From Paraphysoderma sedebokerense (lineage: Eukaryota > Blastocladiomycota > Physodermatomycetes > Physodermatales > Physodermataceae): a DNA stretch of 64,000 nucleotides. Shown here in pieces: positions 12,086-23,400 of this stretch; the stretch's first letter is position 1, and each line of letters starts with the position of its first letter. A model generated the notes under the pieces. It was not told where the DNA came from. It made no database searches and saw only the letters and a list, made by a program, of their open reading frames with translations. Both the position numbers and the translations under genes were made by a program. Where the stretch lies: the NCBI GenBank assembly GCA_025602915.1, contig JAHLJZ010000083.1:36800-100799 (forward strand), given 5' to 3'.

Positions 12086-13231
12086 ATGAATAGGCATCTT
12101 CAAAACCAATTATTATCCATTCTGTCGACTGCAATAACTCTGTCTGTTACGCAGGCCGCGCCATCGCCTAATCCGCAAGAGCCTGTTAATGACCCACAGT
12201 TGGGTACTGCCCAGACCCCAGTTACGTCAACGGGAATAATTAAAGATGATAATTTAAGAGATATATTAATTCTTGTCGCTGTGGGCTTAACGGGATTACA
12301 CTCCATCGGGTGGGCAGTATGCTTGATAAAGAATAGTCTGCGGAAGAGGACAAACAACAGCAAAAAGGGCGGTAAAGTCGAGCCCATGCTGCCACTGGGT
12401 CCCATGGTTAGTTCCATTTCATTTGAATTGGCAGAAGTTTCCCTCACCTTATGCTAATTTTTCTGTTATATATAGACCAAGGAAGAAATGCATGCAATGG
12501 AAAAAATGTTTGGCAATAGGTCATCAGTTTATAAATCTGGTGTGTCCGACGCAACACGAAGGGCAAGCGAAACCCCAACATTTGCTTCCGATGCTACACT
12601 TTATCGGTATTCAACTCAATCTTCCCCAATTGCAAAAACTTTTCCAGACGGAAGTCATGGACGAAGAAATACTCAATCAATGTATGTCAATTCAACCGCT
12701 GCAACTGAACTTTCCACAAACCATTATAGCCTAGCCGAACCCAGACCTGCTGTTACGAATTCAATCTCCTCGGCCGATACTCTACCGAGCAGCCTGCGTC
12801 CTGTTTCTTCCAGTTTTAGTCAACAGGGCAGTTATAACGGATTAGCAAGTAACAGACAAGCTGTCCGACATACCATGATTCGAGTGCCGTCGCAACACTT
12901 TATCAATGAACGCAATCATTCTGTTATCTCAAATATCAGTTTGAATTCGTTGAAGAGTGTTGCAAGTGTGGCCACCACGACACGAAAGGAATCTTTGAAT
13001 TCAAAGTTTGCTGCCAGAACAGCTGGAGATGTAAGGGGCCCCACCAACATTACCAGTGCACGCGAGAATTCGGAGTGGGTACCGCTAAAGGGTGGGAGTG
13101 ATAGTGGAGACGGCGGTGCGCGAGTAAATAGGGTTGAAAGAAAAGAAAATATTGATATGGAACAGTTGATGACCGATTTGAAGACACCGATTGATCAGTC
13201 ACCCAAAAGTAGCCCTGTCAAGCACTCATAA
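12086..13231 (+). CDS. Putative single-pass membrane protein with signal peptide
   Basis: Two exons, 12086-12406 and 12476-13231, giving 358 residues; the junction joins LGPM to TKEEMHAMEKMFG. Residues 1-25 look like a cleavable signal peptide (LSILSTAITLSVTQAAPS). A membrane segment follows at about residues 58-80 (ILILVAVGLTGLHSIGWAVCLI), then a basic stop-transfer (KNSLRKRTNNSKKGGK) and a long Ser/Thr/Asn-rich tail. This is the layout of a type I plasma-membrane or vacuolar protein with a short outer part and a cytosolic tail, as in small fungal sensors, but no conserved domain is recognised and the role is unknown. The next gene starts about 230 bp downstream on the same strand. Confidence 0.75.
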
Positions 13232-13462
13232 GTAAGAACAGTTAGTAGCGCATTGTAAAATATATAGATTTAGAAATATGAAATTCCACAATTCAACAAA
13301 ATGCTATCATGAAGTATATAATCAATTGATATAACAAAAATTCGATTAAGCAATCAAATAAGAGGAATTTGCGAATCGTTTTGGCCATCCTGAATCCTGA
13401 TTTTGTCTTGGCCACCTACAACGCGATGTTCATGTCTGTGCTGGAGCATGCAATAACCGATT

Positions 13463-15236
13463 ATGACATTTTCATTTGATGCAACCAACCAGACATCATT
13501 TTTCGGAAATGCTGCATTTAGACCTCCCCCTCCATTGCCCCAGCAGCCTTTCTCGGTTGATTATCGTAGTAACTCTTTCATGTCAACAAACACAGCTGGT
13601 TTTTCGTTTAATTCAGCGTCTACGATGAATAACTCGATGTCAAAGGGTAAATTATTGTGCACAACTATTGTCTGTGAAAGACTATGATTCATAACCTCAT
13701 TGAAATTGTTCTGACCAAGTAGAACCTGCTTCACAACCGCATCATCAAGCGCCCTCGTTTTCGTTCGGAAATAGACCGAATTCTTTGTCAAACCAATACG
13801 CTAATTTTTCCTTTGGTAATGACCCATCGACAAGATCAACTCTAAATTCATTCACATTCGGTAATGCGTCGATCTCACCAACAAATCAAGGCACATTCTC
13901 CTTTAACCTTCCATCCTCGTCTCAACAACTCTCAACTTTTTCCTTCAATCCTTCTCCGCTCACAAATTCTCTTGCATCAGCCGAACCATTTTCTTTTGGA
14001 AGTAGCTCTTCCGCTCACTTTCGAACGACTGAAACATCAATACCGCTTCAACCCAATGCAGAAAGAGAAAAACTCGAATCATTTCTTATTGCAAAGCATT
14101 ATGTGAAAGCGCAATCGGCTACAGATCAATATAATAATTACAGTTTTGAAGAGTTGAGACTAAAAGATTACCAAACAAATAGAAAATCTTGTTCCGTTTT
14201 CACTTCGGCTTTCGCAATGAATACCCCTCCTTTGGTATCGCAAGGTACGGCTTCACTGAGCAGCCAGCACAACAGCTTACCAGCAAACAACTCAACCTCA
14301 GCATCTCAGTACTCTCCTTATAGAGAGATTCTTGTTGACTCTGAAAACCACACCAGAATAACCCTAAGTTACTTTTCGTTATCCGCCGACCCGCATTTCT
14401 GTAACTACTCGTCTGAAGAATTGAGGTGGATGGATTACCAGGGGTTACAAGGAAGCAAACGGACGAATGCAACCGAACTCAATACTACAGTAAAAATTGA
14501 CCATGTTTCATTGCCCACGTTTTCCTTTGGAGATAGAACTAGCACTGGACAAATCGGAGCTGAAGTAAGGGACACTGGTGGGCCTTCGACCAGTACACTT
14601 CAGAATCGAAATAACGGCACAGACAACCCTCGATCTATCGCCTCGACAGTTAGATTGAATAGGGCGGAGGTTCCAGTCAATACAAACGATACATTATCCA
14701 ATAGAGCGGGTGTATCTCATATAACACGGCAGACAACCACGGATACCGAGTCAAGATCAAGGCCACGTCAACATGAAAATAGAAATGGTAGTATCGGAGA
14801 TAGAAATAACTACCGACAACCAAGCAACAGATATAGATCTGAACGATCTGTTCAACCTTCTCGTGAGTTTGCCGCAGCGATTTCCAGAATCCAAACCCAA
14901 CCCTTAAATTCAACTCCAATCAGAACTCACTCCCGACGGTCCAGTCGTTCAACGACGAACAGTTCCAGAGCAAACACAATAATAATAAATCCTCCACGTT
15001 GCGAATCGACTCCTATATTGTCAGATAATGAGTCTTCCATAGAATCCGCAGAAAATATTCCGGAAACAGAGACTTGCAAAATCTGCTTCGGATCTCGGAT
15101 CGACTGCGCCTTCATCAATTGTGGACACACCATGTGTTGTACTTCCTGTGCAGTTAAATTGGCTGATACAAGAAAACCATTGTGCCCAATTTGTAGGGAG
15201 AAGATAAAGGCTGTGTTGAAGCTGTATCGTAGTTAA
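13463..15236 (+). CDS. FG-repeat protein with Nup98-like motifs and a C-terminal RING finger
   Basis: Two exons, 13463-13646 and 13723-15236, giving 565 residues. The N-terminal part is rich in FG/FSF repeats (FSFGN three times, FTFGN, EPFSFGS) like an FG nucleoporin. Near residues 200-216 is YSFEELRLKDYQTNRK, almost the same as the segment found in Nup98/Nup116 proteins after their FG repeats; a second degenerate copy, YSSEELRWMDYQG, lies near 288-301. A long Ser/Thr/Asn/Arg-rich linker follows. The last about 50 residues form a C3HC4 RING (CKIC, CGHTMCCTSC, CPIC) of the IAP/Mindbomb type, which usually confers E3 ubiquitin ligase activity. There is no Nup98 autoproteolytic domain. Inference: a ligase that can partition into, or act at, the nuclear pore. 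Confidence 0.85.
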
Positions 15237-15912
15237 TCTTGCGAGTCTCGCAATGGAGGAAACGACTTTTTTGTGATTGCAACACTTGATCAATCAAAGA
15301 CGACTTCGAGCTCATTATTGACCTAAATCGACAAATTATATTTGTAAATACAAATAATATGAAATACCGCCTTTCAATCCTTTTATATTGATATCGACAA
15401 CTTTTTCCTATCTACTCTGCTCATAGTGTAACGAACGTATCCGGGTTTACTTCATTGGCAATTAGCGATTTCGACGAAAGGAAGTAATTGATGCTCAGCT
15501 AACGGGATGTGCTGTACAGCCGTCATAAACTCAATCTGCTGTATCAATTTGTCTGTTCTCATATATTATCAACTTTTGGATATTGGACTTTTCGGAATCA
15601 CAATCATGTATAATCTTTTGTCCGCGTTTGGGCTGCAATTCAGCTTTTTAGATTTCTTTAAATAGAACGATTGATACATTGTAAATACAAAGTACTGGTG
15701 GCTGTTGCTGATAGCATTAATACTGTCAGTTCGTGCAATAAATGCCTACGTGCTCCAGGGCAGTGATTTCTTCCGCCATATCAAACCGATTTAATTCGCT
15801 CGAGGTTTACTTTTGTTATTCGGAAAGGATTAATATTTGCTCGAAAAATTACAAACGAAAATTATATACAAAAATGAATTTCTAGCGAAAGATTGCCCTT
15901 AATTATGGGGAT
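15237..15912. other. Intergenic between convergent genes
   Basis: AT-rich 3' flanks of the FG/RING gene (plus) and NSA2 (minus). Short frames only; no RNA gene or repeat recognised. Confidence 0.5.
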
Positions 15913-17183
15913 CTAAACGAGTAAGACACAATTGATACAACCTAAGAGAATATCAAACCAGAAGTGAATATCAGTTATTATGACATACCTTCGAAATATT
16001 GGAAATAGCAATCAATACGTACCATCATTTTCAGGATTATTAGTAACCTGTGCATACTTTCCCCAAACAACTTTTCCACCACTTTGTGTCACCAAACCCA
16101 ATTCACTAACATTCACTTCGACAACTGTACCCTTAGTAATGACCCCTAATTGAGTATACAGTGGACTTTGAGGATTCTTTTTGACTCCGATAATAGGTAA
16201 TTGAAAGGTAGCTTTAAGTTCAGGATGGGTAACGTTTGCTTTTTTGAAACGAAGCGCCATAGGTCGAACGAAACGTTCATACTTGGGTGGTTTTCGGGTG
16301 AATCCGTCTCCGACAAATGTGACTTTAGTGACCATTCTTTTCCATTGTTTCGCTACCAGAATTGAAATAGTATATGTTAACATTTTGCTTTCCGAGCGAT
16401 CCAAATTCTGTAGAAGAGACCATGTACTTTAGCAGTACAAAGGTATGAACCAACAAACGCCGAATACAATAACATCGCAGATAATGCGGCCCCAGTTGAA
16501 AATTAATAAAACAATGTAAATAGCAGTCGTCCTTACTTTTTCTCTTTCCTGTTTTAATAACTTTGAACATTTCATCTTCGGCTATGCCTCTTACTTTTGG
16601 CAATGGAACATTCCATTTTCCGGCTTTCTCCTTTCGCTTCTGTTTAACCATGTTTGACAAAACTTTTGCATTGGACTGAGATGTACGATCTAATAAATAA
16701 GCTGGGATAGCGCCTTCTGGTGCTGCGTTCGGTGTAGTAGTTTTAGCGTTCTTTTCTTCGTGAGCCTTGATGCTAATGAAACGAAATACGTGAGGAAGAC
16801 AAATAGGCAGGGCCCACAACAAAGGCAAAACACATACGCTTTTTTCATTTGAATCTTTTCAGCATGTCTCTTCTTGTTATACATTTTCGCTTTAAAACCA
16901 TGCAATTTCTGCGCAACAGCAGATGTCTTATGCGCTAATCTCGCTTCTTTCTTACGTCTATCAAAAGAGAGGTGGAATGAGCCGTTAATTCTCATTAGAT
17001 ATGAGGACTATGTAAGACACTTGTTCACGTACTTTCGCTCTTCGTAATCCAATCTGCGTCCATGTCGCTTAATTGATTCTTCGATATACTCGTTTTGAGG
17101 CTATCCAAATTATGATGGTGTGCAATAAATTTAGCAAGCCGTCGGGTAAAAGAAGTAAAAGCATAGATAGATGTATATACCAT
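15913..17183 (-). CDS. NSA2: NSA2/TINP1, 60S ribosome biogenesis factor
   Basis: Six coding exons: 17183-17181, 17100-17033, 16957-16838, 16772-16537, 16352-16023, 15941-15913. They total exactly 261 codons plus stop, the length of yeast Nsa2. The first coding exon is the ATG alone; the second begins PQNEYIEE. Signature blocks are [60 protein letters not shown] and the C-terminus [14 protein letters not shown]. Nsa2 is an essential nucleolar/nuclear factor bound to pre-60S particles and needed for 27S pre-rRNA processing. All splice phases agree, so the model is considered complete. Confidence 0.96.
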
Positions 17184-18265
17184 ACTGTTAAAATCTGAAA
17201 ATTAGTGAAATGTGATTTGATATGGCAAAGGCAGCCGGCCGAAGGAGGGCCAGACGGGGATTTTGCTTTGGTCGTGTCGCGCGTTACCATGGTAACACTG
17301 ATTTTATTCTCGCTCCATGCTGCATGCAGGCGTCATACCGAAAGTTTGCATTCACTATGATGATGCATGCGATTTCAGATGAGGCACAAACTAATTGATA
17401 TTATTTATTCTATCTGTGAGCACCAAGAAAGTGCGTACTTTATCATTGGCAAAAGCAGCTGAATCCACCACACATTTATGTTCATAGATTTTCTATAAGC
17501 ACAGTGAGTGCCATATAAATAATGTCGTAGATCTCGCTTTTTCTGCGGAGCAACTCGCTATCCATAATTTTTATAAAGTGTGGCTGATTGCGGACTCCTT
17601 AAAGCCATTAATCGGTCAGAGACCTGGCCCCGGAAATCGGAACAAGATTTATTTAGTGTCTGCAATGTGAATGCCATCAAATTGTAATGTCCGGTGTCGA
17701 CTATCAATTTGTGACACTAGAAGTGAAAAGAGTGTGAATAGCCGACATAAGAGCGAACGGCAAATAGCGTTACTAACTTACTATATCTGTTCAAGATTTC
17801 ACGCATTGTTCAGGTAGTGTTCAGGCCTCGGGCAGTGAGCCTTCATAATTCACAATTTTCACATGATCTCAATGTCTCATCAGTTCTTACTTCTTTCTAA
17901 GTTCTGGAGTTTTGGAATTGTGTACCGTTTTAAATGAGTGCCGACAAATACTCGACAAATAGGCTCCCAGATCGTAGAATGTTCCACACTTCCACTGTTC
18001 CACATCAGGGACTCTTGAGTTTCCTGGATCTCTTACAGTTCTCTTATCTCTTACCTCCTCCATTTGACATTTTTATTGCTACTGCTGACACCAGGGGCAA
18101 TTTTTATTATACTCCTCCATCAATCAGTCCTTGATCCATTCTTATTCGCGTTCGAACCAGACCCTCCTGCCAGCATAAACGGTAGCGGATTGCATGTATA
18201 TAGTCGCATTTGTTCAGTGCATTCATTAAGAAAACTCCCATATAGCCGAATTCACTTCTTATATC
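17184..18265. other. Divergent intergenic region between NSA2 and the second GT31 gene
   Basis: About 1.1 kb shared upstream region. Its one striking element is the perfect palindrome GTTACCATGGTAAC listed separately. No gene is supported; the frames between 17934 and 18303 are short and lack homology that I recognise. Confidence 0.5.
17283..17296. promoter_or_regulatory. Perfect X-box (RFX-factor site) upstream of NSA2
   Basis: GTTACCATGGTAAC is a 14-bp perfect palindrome and fits the RFX consensus GTTRCCATGGYAAC exactly. It lies 100 bp upstream of the NSA2 start codon, within the divergent promoter region. RFX winged-helix factors (Crt1, Sak1, RFX1-type) are present in fungi. The match is seen directly; that it is used in vivo is inferred. 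Confidence 0.6.
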
Positions 18266-19456
18266 ATGACGGAATTCATTCTATCAATGAAGCGCAACCT
18301 TAGGATCCATATCCTGTATGTAGTAATTGCCATCACCACATTATGGATAATTGTCGCGATGAACTATGGTAAAAACGTTACTCTTACGGAGCTCGACTCA
18401 AAGGTAATGACCAGAACTACTTAAATTTCGTATATCTAAACACTAATTTTAAAATCTCATAGGAAGACTCAGTTATCGATAGAGTTGTCAATCAGAGTTC
18501 TCCAGATCCGACTAGCCCCCCGGCACCGCAGCTTCTCCGCAAATACTCGCCGTTTCCAGTAAACGAGGAGGATATCCTGTTCATCGTCATATCATCGGTG
18601 CCAACATGGCAACGAGCAATCGCTTCCTATAATAGTTGGAGAAGACGAACCAATGCAACAGTGCTTTACTTCGTTGCTGATTTGCCTGACAATTTCATAT
18701 TTCCCCCCATAGACCATTCTTTACCTCAAATACATTTTATAACCAAAGAAAGGTTGAGATATCCTCCACAGGACGATATTGTCAGTCTTCCTGTACCCGA
18801 AGAAAATTCTCATTTCATCGTCAACAAAACAGTCCAAGCTTTGTTATACGCTGCTCAACATTATCCTCACAAAAAATGGTTTTATAAATGCGATGACGAT
18901 ACATTTGTCGTTCCTTCTAATCTTAAACGCTTATTGCAAAACTTCAATTCAGAGGCAAATTATTATACTGGTCGACCTCTTGGAACATCGAATATTAATT
19001 CCGGAGGAGCCGGTTATGTTCTTTCCCGATCTGCTCTTCAGGCCGTGAAGCCTCATCTGATTGGTTGCATACCTGTAAAGAATATACAATATGGCGAAGA
19101 TATGGTTATATCGTCTTGTTTGGAATCCAGACTAGGAATTAAGGCGACAGCAGCACCAGGAATGTATGTTTCGGTGCCTAGAGATGTGTATTCAAGGTAT
19201 CTATATAATTTTAATTTGTTGATTTAATACTCTTACACGACTGAACTAATCATTCTTTCATTTCCGTCTGAAGTGTGAGTTCGGTCTTCTTAAATACTTT
19301 TCTCTTTCGCTTTCGTTAATTTATCTCCCGAATGCGTAGGTAACAGAGTTTGCTAGAGCTCCTGAGGGACTGATAGAGTACCCCATATCATTCCATTGGG
19401 TATGGCCCGAGGCTATGTACGAGATGGACTACCTTTTATATTATTCCAAAATATAA
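18266..19456 (+). CDS. Beta-1,3-galactosyltransferase-like protein, family GT31 (C1GalT/fringe type)
   Basis: Exons 18266-18403, 18463-19196, 19274-19283 (a 10-nt micro-exon) and 19340-19456 give 332 residues in frame. The start yields a type II anchor, ILYVVIAITTLWIIVAM, at about residues 14-31. The enzyme core has KKWFYKCDDDTFVV (the DDD metal/UDP-sugar motif), GGAGYVLSR and YGEDMVISSCL, all classical for GT31. The final exon supplies YPISFHWVWPEAMYEMD, the usual C1GalT-like ending. The micro-exon is inferred: direct joining of the flanking exons would give a stop. The protein would act in the Golgi, adding hexose to glycoprotein or glycolipid acceptors; the exact linkage is unknown. Confidence 0.8.
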
Positions 19457-20419
19457 TTACATTCGGATCAGTACCATTGATCATGAGGATGTTTTTGATT
19501 GCTCAGATACTTGACAGTTTCTCTGACAATGATTTTGAAAATACCCAATGCCCGCTGATATTCCTTTTGAATTCGTGTAACTATTATAAGGCACCCAAGG
19601 CCTCCTACATCTTTATTTTTCGTGAGAGTTTGTCCTATCTTATCCTTCTTACTTAACTGTCCAATAACTCCCAATATTTCGAAGCAACTTAGACTGGAAG
19701 ATATGGTATCATCAGCGTGCATCGCAACAAGATTAATATCTTCCTTTTACCTGAAATTATTACCTGCGACTGCCGCATTTGATTATATGTATTGAGATAC
19801 AATACCTATTTCATATCGATCAGAAAAGAAGTCCTGCTTAAAACTTGCAGCATTCACATTTTTCGAGATAAGAAAACTATACACATCCCCTTTCTTATTT
19901 TTTAAATCACTATATATAACATTTGGGCTGCCCGTAGCTTCAACGGGGATCTAGCTCAAATGGTAGAGCGCTCGCTTAGCATGCGAGAGGCACTGTGGGA
20001 TGCCCAGGTTCTCCAATTTTACATTCTTTTTCGTTTAACGGAGAATCACATCAATAACTTTTTCCTTTAGTGCCCAAGCAGTGCTAAAACTTATTTCTTT
20101 CGGCCCCGCCGGTTTGTACCTCGGATATCGAGCTCTAGCATTACTCAATTATTGAATTAGTTCAACTAAACAGGCTGTTACTATTCAGAATGTTTATCAC
20201 AAGGAAGTAGGCGATTCGCAATTTGTATTAATAGTTCTCGATTACAAAATAAGAGTACTTGCACAGATCATTGATATCCACATTGATTGTCTTTCGCCGA
20301 TGCCAAGTAAACAAAGGTAAAATTTTTCGCGGCCCCTGAACCTCTTCAAATCCTTCAACCCGTAGGATCTTACTCCTGCTGATGTAGAAATTAAAATAAA
20401 CAGGCGGTTATTGGCGATT
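19457..20419. other. Intergenic region containing a tRNA-Ala copy
   Basis: Between the GT31 gene and IARS2. Contains the tRNA-Ala-like gene at 19945-20015. An open minus-strand frame at 19468-19722 has no homology that I recognise. Nothing else is supported. Confidence 0.5.
19945..20015 (+). tRNA. tRNA-Ala (AGC) with a damaged T arm, possibly a pseudogene
   Basis: Acceptor strand GGGGATC, D arm and the anticodon arm CTCGC-TTAGCAT-GCGAG (anticodon AGC) are intact. The T arm reads ACTGTGGGATGCCCAG, two bases shorter than the equivalent in the copy at 31656-31728 (ACTGGGATCGATGCCCAG), so a normal 5-bp stem with 7-base loop cannot form. The first 14 bases of 3' flank (ATTTTACATTCT plus neighbours) are shared with the other copy, so the two derive from one duplication. 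Confidence 0.75.
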
Positions 20420-23400
20420 ATGTTTCCTACTTCTCGCTCTGCCAGACGATTTAAAAGCCATATCGACCATTTCAGGCTCCGTCAATTGCGATTTTATGCA
20501 ACTTCACCCGGCCCGCGGCATACAAACTCCGATAAATATCACGATTATGCCAATACACTATGTCTTCCGCAAACGTCGTTTGGGATGCGACCTGATGGCT
20601 CAAAGAAAGAAGTTTATTTAAAGAAAACCACTGCTAATTTATATGCATGGCAGGTTCGTCAAGGCCGTCACATGAAGTCAACTGTCACTTGGCAGTGGCG
20701 GCGGATCATCAAAACTTTTATTAATCAATTTAAGTAGGCCAACAGAACTGAATGCAACGAATTTATACTACATGATGGGCCACCCTACGCAAATGGGGAA
20801 CTTCACATTGGTCACGCATTGAACAAAATTTTAAAAGATATCATAAGCAGATATAAGCTCCTGCGGGGACATACAATCAAGTACCGTTAGATTTTTATGA
20901 TTTTTTTCATTCTGTCGTACAATTTATGCTGATTTTGATTCTTGTTTAACCCAGTTATGTCCCTGGGTGGGACTGTCATGGACTTCCTATTGAAATGAAA
21001 GCACTGCAGGAGTCGAGAAAAAAAGACAAATCGCTTACTCCGTTAACGCACCAAGAAATTCGATCTCGTGCTCGAAAACTTGCTCTAGAAACAGTGCAAA
21101 TGCAAAAATCTAATTTTCAAGAATGGGGCATTATGGGTGATTGGGATAAAGCTTATTTAACTCTAGGTGAGACCTTCGAAGCAGTTGATCAGCTGTACAG
21201 GTATCATAAATTTACGGAGTGCAACTACCCTCACTAGACCCAAAATACGAATCGAATCAGTTGAAAGTCTTTCATCAGATGGTCGAGAAGGGGTTAATTT
21301 ATAGAAAGCGAAAGCCTGTGTATTGGAGCCCCTCATCCAGGTATTGTGTTACGAAACTACTGCTCTGAATTTGAGTTGGGACTTAAAATTGAACAATGCA
21401 GGACTGCTTTGGCCGAATCTGAATTAGAATACAAAGATGATCACATCAGTCGGTCACTTTATGTCAAATTTCCTGTTTCCATATGTAAGGCAGCTGGTTT
21501 TTTTTTATCATTCGAGTATTGACTAATACGGTGGATAGCCTCCAACAGCACTCTGCGTAACATTCATCCCGATGCAGGAGTATTCGCCCTAATCTGGACG
21601 ACCACGCCCTTTACGTTGCCTGCCAATAAAGCCATTACCATCAACCCCGCTCTTTCTTACTCCATTGTCACAGTCCCTCAAGTGTCATCTTCCGCTTCTT
21701 CATTATATATAGTCTCGACTTCACTCATTCCCAAACTCTCAGAAATATTCTGCGTACCGCTTCAAGAGGTGGCAAAGATTTCGGCTTCAGAGCTTCGGCA
21801 TTTAGAGTATACTAATTTAATTGGTGAAAAATGTAAATTCTTGGAAGCCGATTGGGTGACCGCGGAAAATGGAACTGGTTTGGTGCACACTGCACCAGGT
21901 CATGGGATGGATGATTACCAAGTTTGCGTGGATAAGGGAATTGAAGTTTACTGCCCTGGTAATTTTTTTATTTCCTCTCGAGGTGCTTACCTTGTCCGAC
22001 TGACATGGACTTAATAGTGAATGACGCCGGAAAGTTCCATAATCTACCACCGCGATTAGAATTTTTGGAAGGTCAAAATGTCCTCGACCAGGGAACCGAT
22101 TTGGTAATTAATTATTTGAAGCAGAATGATATGCTTTTAAAGGAAGAGAAATACATACACAAGTACCCATATGATTGGCGAACAAAGAAGCCAGTAATAT
22201 TACGGTATGTGACTGTGGCTTTAAACATATTATTGCAACCACTCTAATGTCTTTAATATAATGTAGAGCTACGATGCAGTGGTTTGCTGATTTATCGAAA
22301 ATAAAAGATTCAGCACTGAATTCACTTGAAAATGTTCAAATGATCCCAGAGACGGGTAAGCTTGAATATTTTTACAAATTGGTTCATGCTGTAAGGTTTG
22401 CTCAAATGTTGACCTCAACATACTACATCAATAGGACGACGCCGACTAGAATCATTCATTCAGTCAAGATCAGAATGGTGTATCTCTCGCCAACGTGCTT
22501 GGGGTGTTCCAATCCCAGTTTTTTATGATAGAGAAACAGGTGTGTTAAACTTGTGCTCTAATAAAGTTCTATTTCTTTTGGACCTTACTAATGATTGTGA
22601 ATGGTACTTTCTTTCTATTAGATACTCCATTACTCACTTCCACTTCACTCTCCCACATAACCTCTATTATATCCAAACACGGTTCTGACGCCTGGTTTGA
22701 TCTACCGACCGAAGAATTGTTAGCACCTGAGTACCGAGAAAACGGGAATGACTATGTGAAGGGAACAGATACTATGGATGTTTGGTTCGATAGTGGCGTC
22801 AGTTGGATGAATCTTGGTCACGATCACACCGGAAGCAGCAAAGTCGCTGATTTATACTTAGAGGGTAGTGATCAACATAGAGGATGGTTTCAGAGTAGTT
22901 TGCTCACAAGCAGTATGTACTTCGTTGCAGATCTGGCTTTTAGTCTTCATTGACAAGATCACTGAATCCCTATTCGCTAGTTGCCGTCAGATCGAAAGCT
23001 CCATATAAAGCTATCATCACTCACGGCTTTACGTTGGATGAGTCGTCTCGCAAAATGTCGAAATCATTAGGCAACATTATTCCGCCTTCCGCCGTAATCC
23101 ATGGATCTAACCAGACTAAATTGAAATCACCCAAACTGAAAGGAATAGGTGTAGATGGGTTGAGACTATGGGTGTCTTCTACTGATTATATGCGAGATGT
23201 CAATGTCGGTGAAAAAGTTTTGAGTGCAGTGGGAGAGAGCGTTAGAAAAATTAGAAATACTGGTAGATTCATGTTGGGCAATTTGCATGGCTTTAATGCT
23301 AATGAAGGATCGTTACGTTACGCACAGTTAGACCCAGTATGTTGTATGGTTAATCTTTTCGGCATATATGCTGCAGTTTCACTTCATTCTCCATTTGTTA

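Noticed and set aside
19468-19722. Minus-strand frame containing MHADDTISS, like a reverse transcriptase ADD box
   Set aside because: The surrounding residues do not match any reverse transcriptase block and the frame is not continued on either side.
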